DNA from: Blastomyces gilchristii SLH14081
Taxonomy: Eukaryota > Ascomycota > Eurotiomycetes > Onygenales > Ajellomycetaceae
Length of the DNA stretch: 64,000 nt
Direction: 5' to 3'
Assembly: GCF_000003855.2 (NCBI RefSeq)
Contig: NW_003101675.1
Span: 176,195 to 240,194, forward strand
Shown: piece by piece, positions 58,201-64,000 of the stretch
How the letters are laid out: the number at the start of each line of letters is the position of its first letter
Position numbering within the stretch: position 1 is the first letter of the stretch
Notes under the pieces: model-generated
Databases searched by the model: none
The model's input: the letters and a program-made list of their open reading frames with translations, nothing else
Told to the model about the DNA's origin: nothing
Program-made: the position numbers and the translations under genes

Positions 58201-58612
58201 TTCAATCTTACTTTTACTTCTGATACTGAGAGATACTCTGTTCTCTGTATCTATTTAACATTCTAACTGTCTATTTCTCTCTTTGAAATGTCATTCATAA
58301 TGTCACTGAATAATGAAGAATTATATTTATAATAAGTATAGAAAGAAGAAATCTTTAAGATTACATTCTTTATATTATTATACATGAATTCAGTAGTTAG
58401 AAGATGTTTAGATTAGTTATTCTGATAATAGAAATAGAATACTTAAAAATACTATTCTAATGTCTGATTCTGATATTCAGTCTGATCATCTATCTGAGAA
58501 TGAAATGCAGTGCTGAGATGATGTCTTATTATAAGATAATAGTAAAAAGCTGATTAGTATTTACTAATAAAGAGAGATTCTTAATCTGTTATCAATGATT
58601 TCAGAGTACTGT
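55300..58612 (-). mobile_element. Family B fragment in inverse orientation (integrase end, 3' region, terminus)
   Basis: Reverse complement of about 44214-47513, mismatching mainly by transitions. It starts with TGTAACATGACGGAACTGAA, the counterpart of the family B end at 47513. It includes the extra frame near 56300-56570 and the integrase end near 57640-58260, and stops near the ACAGTACTCTGAAATC word at about 58600, where MITE copy 2 sits. With the first copy it forms a roughly 3.3 kb inverted repeat about 7.8 kb apart. No direct LTR partner is visible. Confidence 0.75.
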
Positions 58613-58616
58613 AGAT

Positions 58617-59122
58617 TAGACTGGCCGCCGGGATCATGAATTTCACATTTGATCTCATTTGGTCTGGTCTCATACATTTCTTGGCGTGAATCCCGCTGGG
58701 ACTGGCTATCAAAAAAACATGTAAAGTGACTATATATCAGATCTTAAAATGGAACCATGACTTGAAAAAAATGAGAAAGTGGTCCCATTTGGTCCCATTT
58801 AGTCCCATTCTTGGCATAAAGTTACTATTTTTAGACATTTTAAGGTTTTTTTTAGACTATTTTTAATTTTTTAAAAAGTAACGCTTTTTGGTAACGCTCA
58901 AATGAGATTTAAAGTCATTTAAAGCAATAAAAATAATTTAAATTGAGAAGTGGAAATCATGGTCTCATTTGGAAAATGTGACAAGAGTAGACAGTAAGTC
59001 CCACTGAGACAGTATGAGACTACTATCTAATGTTAAAACCGTGTAATGGGATCAGTCAAATTGGTAATGAGACTATCAAAAAATCTGGTCCTGGTCTCAG
59101 ACACGGTCACACGGTCAGTCTA
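58617..59122. mobile_element. hAT-like MITE, copy 2
   Basis: 506 bp, ends TAGACTGGCC..GGTCAGTCTA. Perfect 8 bp target duplication CTGTAGAT at 58609-58616 and 59123-59130. Intermediate in decay between copies 1 and 3. Non-coding. Confidence 0.92.
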
Positions 59123-59130
59123 CTGTAGAT

Positions 59131-59715
59131 TGATTCTCAGAAGAATTTCTACTCTTCTATTAAATTTATTATCAGATTCTTCTCATAGTGAGAAGAAAGC
59201 TCAGCTATCTTTACTAAACTAAATATCTCTATTAGATCTCAGTATTTCTCTGATATCTGAAGCTCAGTTTTCATAATCATGAAGTTCTCAGATATTTATA
59301 AAGTTATTATATAGATAAGCTTATCTTCTCTAATTAACTCTGCAGTATTAACTGATTCTATCTTTATAAGTGAGTCTGTCAACACTGATCAGAAGTATAA
59401 ACCTGACTCATGAACAGCTATGTGCAGATTATGTCTTTAAAGTTATACAAGTCTTAAGTACATGTTATCTGTAATATTCATAATAATCACAGTTTTTATA
59501 AATCTTCTTCAGATTCTGAAGAGATCTTATAATTCAAAGATAACTTTTATAAGTCTCTCAGCTCTCAGGTCTGAGTTCTTATACTCTGCTTATTATAAGA
59601 GTAGATTCTCAGTTTTCATCACTTAGCTCATTTACTTCATGAGCTTTAGAAACACTACAGTGACCTGAGATTCTGAGTTTATCAATACTTCTTATACTTG
59701 CAGAATAGCAGCACT
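59131..59715 (-). pseudogene. Gypsy pol leader fragment (upstream of RT)
   Basis: On the minus strand the frame close to the MITE reads SEKYRDLIEIFSLVKIAELSSHYEKNLIINLIEE..ESIYS when one stop is read through. This is the region that in Gypsy elements precedes RT (EYxDLxxVFSxxxAxxLPPHRxxDHxIxLxxG..PxxxIYxLS). After removal of the MITE it is joined to a family B integrase end, so it is part of a scrambled or chimeric copy. Low information content. Confidence 0.5.
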
Positions 59716-60221
59716 TAGACTGGCCGCCGGAACCATGAATTTCACATTTGGTCCCATTTGGTCTGGTCCCATACATTTCTTGGCGTGAATCCCGCTGGGA
59801 CTGGCTATCAAAAAAACATGTAAAGTGACTATATATCAGATCTTAAAATGGAACCATGACTTGAAAAAAATGAGAAAGTGGTTCCATTTGATCCCATTTA
59901 GTCCCATTCTTGGCATAAAGTTACTATTTTTAGACATTTTAAGGTTTTTTTTAGACTATTTTTAATTTTTTAAAAAGTAACGCTTTTTGGTAACACTCAA
60001 ATGAGATTTAAAGTCATTTAAAGCAATAAAAATAATTTAAATTGAGAAGTGGAAATCATGGTCTCATTTGGAAAATGTGACAAGAGTAGACAGTAAGTCT
60101 CACTGAGACAGTATGAGACTACTATCTAATATTAAAACCGTGTAATGGGATCAGTCGAATTGGTAATGGGACTATCAAAAAATCTGGTCCTGGTCCCAGA
60201 CACGGTCACACGGTCAGTCTA
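59716..60221. mobile_element. hAT-like MITE, copy 3 (best preserved)
   Basis: 506 bp, ends TAGACTGGCCGCCGG..CGGTCAGTCTA. Target duplication GCAGCACT (59708-59715) and GCAGTACT (60222-60229), 8 bp with one C/T difference. It keeps GGTCCCATTTGGTCTGGTCCC-type words where the others have T and A, so it is the youngest or least mutated copy. Non-coding. Confidence 0.92.
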
Positions 60222-60229
60222 GCAGTACT

Positions 60230-63200
60230 GCAGTGCAGTCTCTCTTCATAAGTAAGTATTTTTATTGAGAAAGTAATAGATTCAGATGTCAGCTTTAAGA
60301 CTCTTAAGAAGACTGTTGCTGACTCTGTTCATAACTTCTCAAATTTCTATTTTAATTTATTCAGATAGTTTGCACAGAGATATTCTGATTTAGAACAGAT
60401 AAAGTAGAAACTCTTTTTCTTAATCTCTCTATTATATACTCTGTTCATAGAAGCTTATGAAGCTCTCTCTCTCTGCTCAGCAGTCAGATATAAATCTCTC
60501 TATATCTTATCGTCTTTTTCTGATAAATCTGTTCTCTGTTATTCTGACTCTTACAGAGTCAGTTAATGATTCACTCTCTGCAGATCTGTGACTCTCACAG
60601 TGATTTATAAGTGATGAATAAAAGTCATCAGTTTCTTCAGAGTCAAGAGCTTAGAGTCTTACTTAATAAGCTTATTCTGCATATCTTTATTCAGTCTCTT
60701 TATAAATATCATCATTCAGGTCTTATTTCAGAGCTCTGTTTTCACAGACTCTAATTCACATTACAATTCTATGAAGTATCATGAGTAGTCTTTATCAGAT
60801 TTCTCACCTCTTTTTCTAATATTAATAATTACAGTTCAGATGTTCTCTGTTCAGCTTACAGAGTTTCTTAACTTATTCTCTAGATAGATCTTAAGAACAG
60901 ATCAGTGAGATCTCTTATAATTATTTTCTAGATAATTCAGTCAGTTCTTGACTTTAGTATAGTAGAGATCTGTCATTGCATAGATAACAGCTTCTTCATC
61001 TTTTATATCACATAGTCAGACTTGTAAGTCAATTTCAAATACAAACTCATAAAAGCTTTTATAGATTGTAATTTAATAAGTGATCTTAAGTGATCACAGC
61101 TTAAGAAAGTTTCTTTTCAGTTCATAAGTATCTCTGAAGATTATGTCTAGAGACTCAGTTCAAGAGTGTTTACAGACAGTAAGTATTTCTTATAGAAAAA
61201 TAGCTTAATCTTATAGAAGATACTTGAGAATGTTCTTCACTGAGATTGATTTATTCATGAGTTTGAAGAGTTCCTCTGTCACAGATACAGAGAATGATAT
61301 TCTATAAGTAATTAATAAGTTCTCTGAAACTTCTTTTACAGAGATTATTCATAATTTGAGTGACTACTTCTGAGTGTCTGCAGTAGAGTTCACAGAGATT
61401 GAAGTATACAAGTTTCTAGTTCTTTCAGTTATAACAGACAGTTGCTGACTGACTGAGCTTGAAATGTAAGAATAAGAACTCACAGGTAATTATTCAGATG
61501 TTTGCAGCTTGACATAATATATACTATTAACTACTAGAAGTATTCACAGTAGAAAGATAAAATGTAGAAGTTAAATATATAATAGCATTCAAGCTGAGTT
61601 ATGAATAGTATTCATGAACTTCAGTCTATATAGTTGTGTGTAGCCAAGGGCCGCTAACCCTATTAATTACACAAGAGATAGAAATAGGGGTAAAGAATCC
61701 GCGAGGAGCGGGATTTCTTACAATCTTAATATAAAAAGATTTATCACAGTCTGATTGAATAAGCACTGAGAATGTTATTATACATTTTCTCAGTGTGAGA
61801 AAAGTCTCTTCACATGCAGTATTTCAGATGATTGACTGAAACTTCTTCTTCTGCAGATTAGTATTCATTTCTCTTAAGAGATCTGAGAGTGATACAGCTA
61901 TTTATATGAAATTCTTGATAAATCTGTGATAATATGAGACTAACTCAAGAAACTGTTGTACATGATGTATATTTCTCAGCCATAGTCAATTCACTATAAC
62001 ATTCAATCTCTTCAGAATGAGATGTATACAGTTATCACTTACTATATATTCTACAAACTTTAACTCTTTCATTTTAAACACACACTTTGTTGATTTAATA
62101 TAGAGCTTATACTCTGTCAGAGTTGTAAGTACTTTATTGAGATACTTCAGATATTCATTGTATAAGTTTGAGAAGACTAGAATATCATTCAGATATATAA
62201 GACATGAGGTTTCATTCTGTTTATAAAGAATTATATTCATCATTGTTTGAAAGATGATGAGTATATTTATCAGACTGAATAGTATTATCAGAAATTCAAA
62301 CTTCTCTCATTATATATTAAATATGATTTACAGTATTGATAGTTCATCTACACAGATCTGTCAGTATTCTGAGAGAAGATTAATCTTTGATAGATATTAG
62401 GTGTTTTCAACTGTATTCAACTATTGTTGAATTCATGATAGTGAATATTCATTCTTGATTATAAGCTTATTAAGTGCTTGATAATCAATACACATTCATC
62501 ACTTCTCATTCACCTTTTTCATGAATAGAACTGAAAAGTCTCAAACACTTGATAAGAATTATATAAGATCACATTCTAGAAGGTCTGTGATCTGATACTT
62601 CTGTTCTTTGAAATGTGTTTGTGACAGAGAATACATATTCTGATTGACTGATTTCATGTTCTCTGTGTCAATCTCATGTACAAATTCTCATTTCAGTAGC
62701 AATTCTGATGAAAGATCTGTTTGAAAGATCTTTTCATACTTCTTCAGAAGCTTCTTCATACACTTGTTCTTCTGTATATTCTTTATCTTAGTTTTCTCTG
62801 CTTTCAGATCCTGTATAATATACAGAATACTTTTGAATGAGATCTTGCAAATTATTCTCTTTACTTATTAATATGTAAGCAGATTTAATTCTTCTATATC
62901 AGAGATGTGAAATGTTCTTCTCATATCAGTTAATAGAATTGTATGAACTGTTTTCTTCTTATCAGTTAACTATATATGACATGTATGCTATTAAATCTGC
63001 AGATTGAATCTTTGAAACTAATTAAGTCTGAGAATAAGATTATATTTCACATTCTGCAGCTCTCACACTTAAATATAGCAAGATTATTCTCTGAAGTGCA
63101 AGAGAACTCTTACTCTTATAAATGATATTAAATATCAGTTATCAGACAATCTTATACATCAGAAATTCTTCACTCAGCAGATCTCTTTCAGTCTTTGAAT

Positions 63201-64000
63201 TATATAATTATTAATATATTGCATAGAAGCTTCTGTATCTGTTAACACTTTTACAGTCATCTCTCAATTCTTATTCAAGTGCTCTTTATACATTAATATT
63301 TCAGGTCTTAAGATATTAAGATGAGTATTCACTTCATTCTCATCTGTATCTCAGTCAGAAGCCTGCTTTCTCTTGATATTCATAGAATTCAGAGAGTCTT
63401 TTAATACAGACATCTCTTTCACTTTAAAAACTTTTTATAGAATATCAATGAGTGTCTCTGAGCTCACTGATTCTGCTAGTTTTTTAACTCTCTTGTTTTT
63501 CTTGACTGTGCACACTGTGTGTAATCTTTTATATCATGATTTTAATATTCACAGTTGAAGCAAGCTTAATGCTTATAATATCAAGATTTTCACTCAGAGA
63601 ATCTCTTTTTCAGAAGATTCAGCACTTTAGTAATAATATTCAAATCTAAATTTATTACATCTGAGTGTATAACTTGTATTATAGAAGTCTGATTATCTGT
63701 TCTCTGTTGAGACATACTCAATTACAGTATTTTTTATCACAGTTAACTCACTTGTTTCTGTACAATGAGAATATTATATACTTTCTTCACTATATCTAAC
63801 TGTGAGATTAAGCATTTTGATTCTGCTCTTAACTTGAGTGTAAGATCATGAATAAAGATCTGTAAATAGAAAGATATTAAAAGCTTTTCATTTAATATAA
63901 GATAGTGTAAGCTGAAGTGTGTGAAGTATAATATAAAATCACTTACTTATCTACACTCAGTGAAGTCTTTATAATACTTGTCTTATATATTCACTTTCTC
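60230..64000 (-). pseudogene. Third Gypsy pol remnant (protease, RT, RNase H, integrase), open at right edge
   Basis: Read on the minus strand from the right edge: a protease-like LTDTEASMQYINNYIIQ near 63200; RT ending with CLIYLNDILVFSNLYNEYLKYLNKVLTTLTEYKLYIKSTKCVF (61986-62243; YLDD changed to YLND); then RNase H-like and integrase relics to about 60.3 kb, few of them readable. The RT differs from both family A and family B, so a third lineage is inferred. Heavily decayed. The start of the element is beyond the window. Confidence 0.6.
61639..61722. other. Small GC-rich island in the AT-rich block
   Basis: About 84 bp with words such as AGCCAAGGGCCGCTAACCC, AAATAGGGG and AATCCGCGAGGAGCGGGATT, in a region where CG, CC and GG are otherwise nearly absent. 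It starts TGTAG and ends TTACA, and the last part can fold into a short hairpin. Not recognised as tRNA or any known element. Confidence 0.5.

Overview
The window is nuclear DNA of a filamentous ascomycete, most likely of the Onygenales (a Blastomyces or Emmonsia-like genome). Genes carry short GT-AG introns of about 60-100 bp, and the protein set is typical of euascomycetes. The sequence has two compartments: a gene-rich part of ordinary base composition (1 to about 39.4 kb) and a very AT-rich, transposon-filled part (about 39.4-64 kb) whose elements are full of C-to-T and G-to-A decay. Huge AT-rich Gypsy blocks are known from Blastomyces; the genus assignment is inference.

Gene-rich part, left to right. 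A DDHD-type phospholipase runs off the left edge (minus). It is followed by fimbrin (SAC6), an Srp1-like SR splicing factor (minus), a YPR011C-like mitochondrial carrier, ribosomal protein eL18 and the proline-synthesis enzyme PRO2 (minus). Positions 14610-28722 look like a catabolic gene cluster: an amino-acid permease, a divergent Zn2Cys6 regulator, a diaminopropionate ammonia-lyase-like plus M20 deacetylase unit, an M24 creatinase or ectoine-hydrolase-like protein, a succinate-semialdehyde-type aldehyde dehydrogenase and a copper amine oxidase. The permease, regulator and amine oxidase are intact. The three genes between them are broken (missing PLP lysine, two in-frame stops, an internal deletion, and single-base frameshifts), so the pathway appears to be decaying. 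Its layout matches, step for step, a plausible ectoine or acetyl-diaminobutyrate degradation route. After the cluster come CSN3, ISU1 (minus, with an apparent AT-AC intron), a 1010-residue MIT-domain protein (minus) and the complex I PSST subunit (minus).

AT-rich part. A 12.8 kb composite LTR element (39496-52298) has 270 bp LTRs and a TTCTT target duplication. A second Gypsy family (B) appears to be nested in it. An inverted copy of the 3' part of family B lies at 55300-58612. Fragments of at least one further Gypsy lineage fill 59.1-64 kb on the minus strand. A 1.55 kb inverted-repeat structure lies at 52.3-53.9 kb. Three copies of a roughly 505 bp hAT-like MITE with 8 bp target duplications are scattered through this part. 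No intact protein gene was found beyond 39 kb. The decay depletes CpG, CpC and GpG much more visibly than CpA and TpG, unlike textbook Neurospora RIP.

No tRNA, rRNA or CRISPR array was recognised. Exon coordinates were worked out by hand from reading frame, splice signals and protein conservation; the least certain junctions are flagged.
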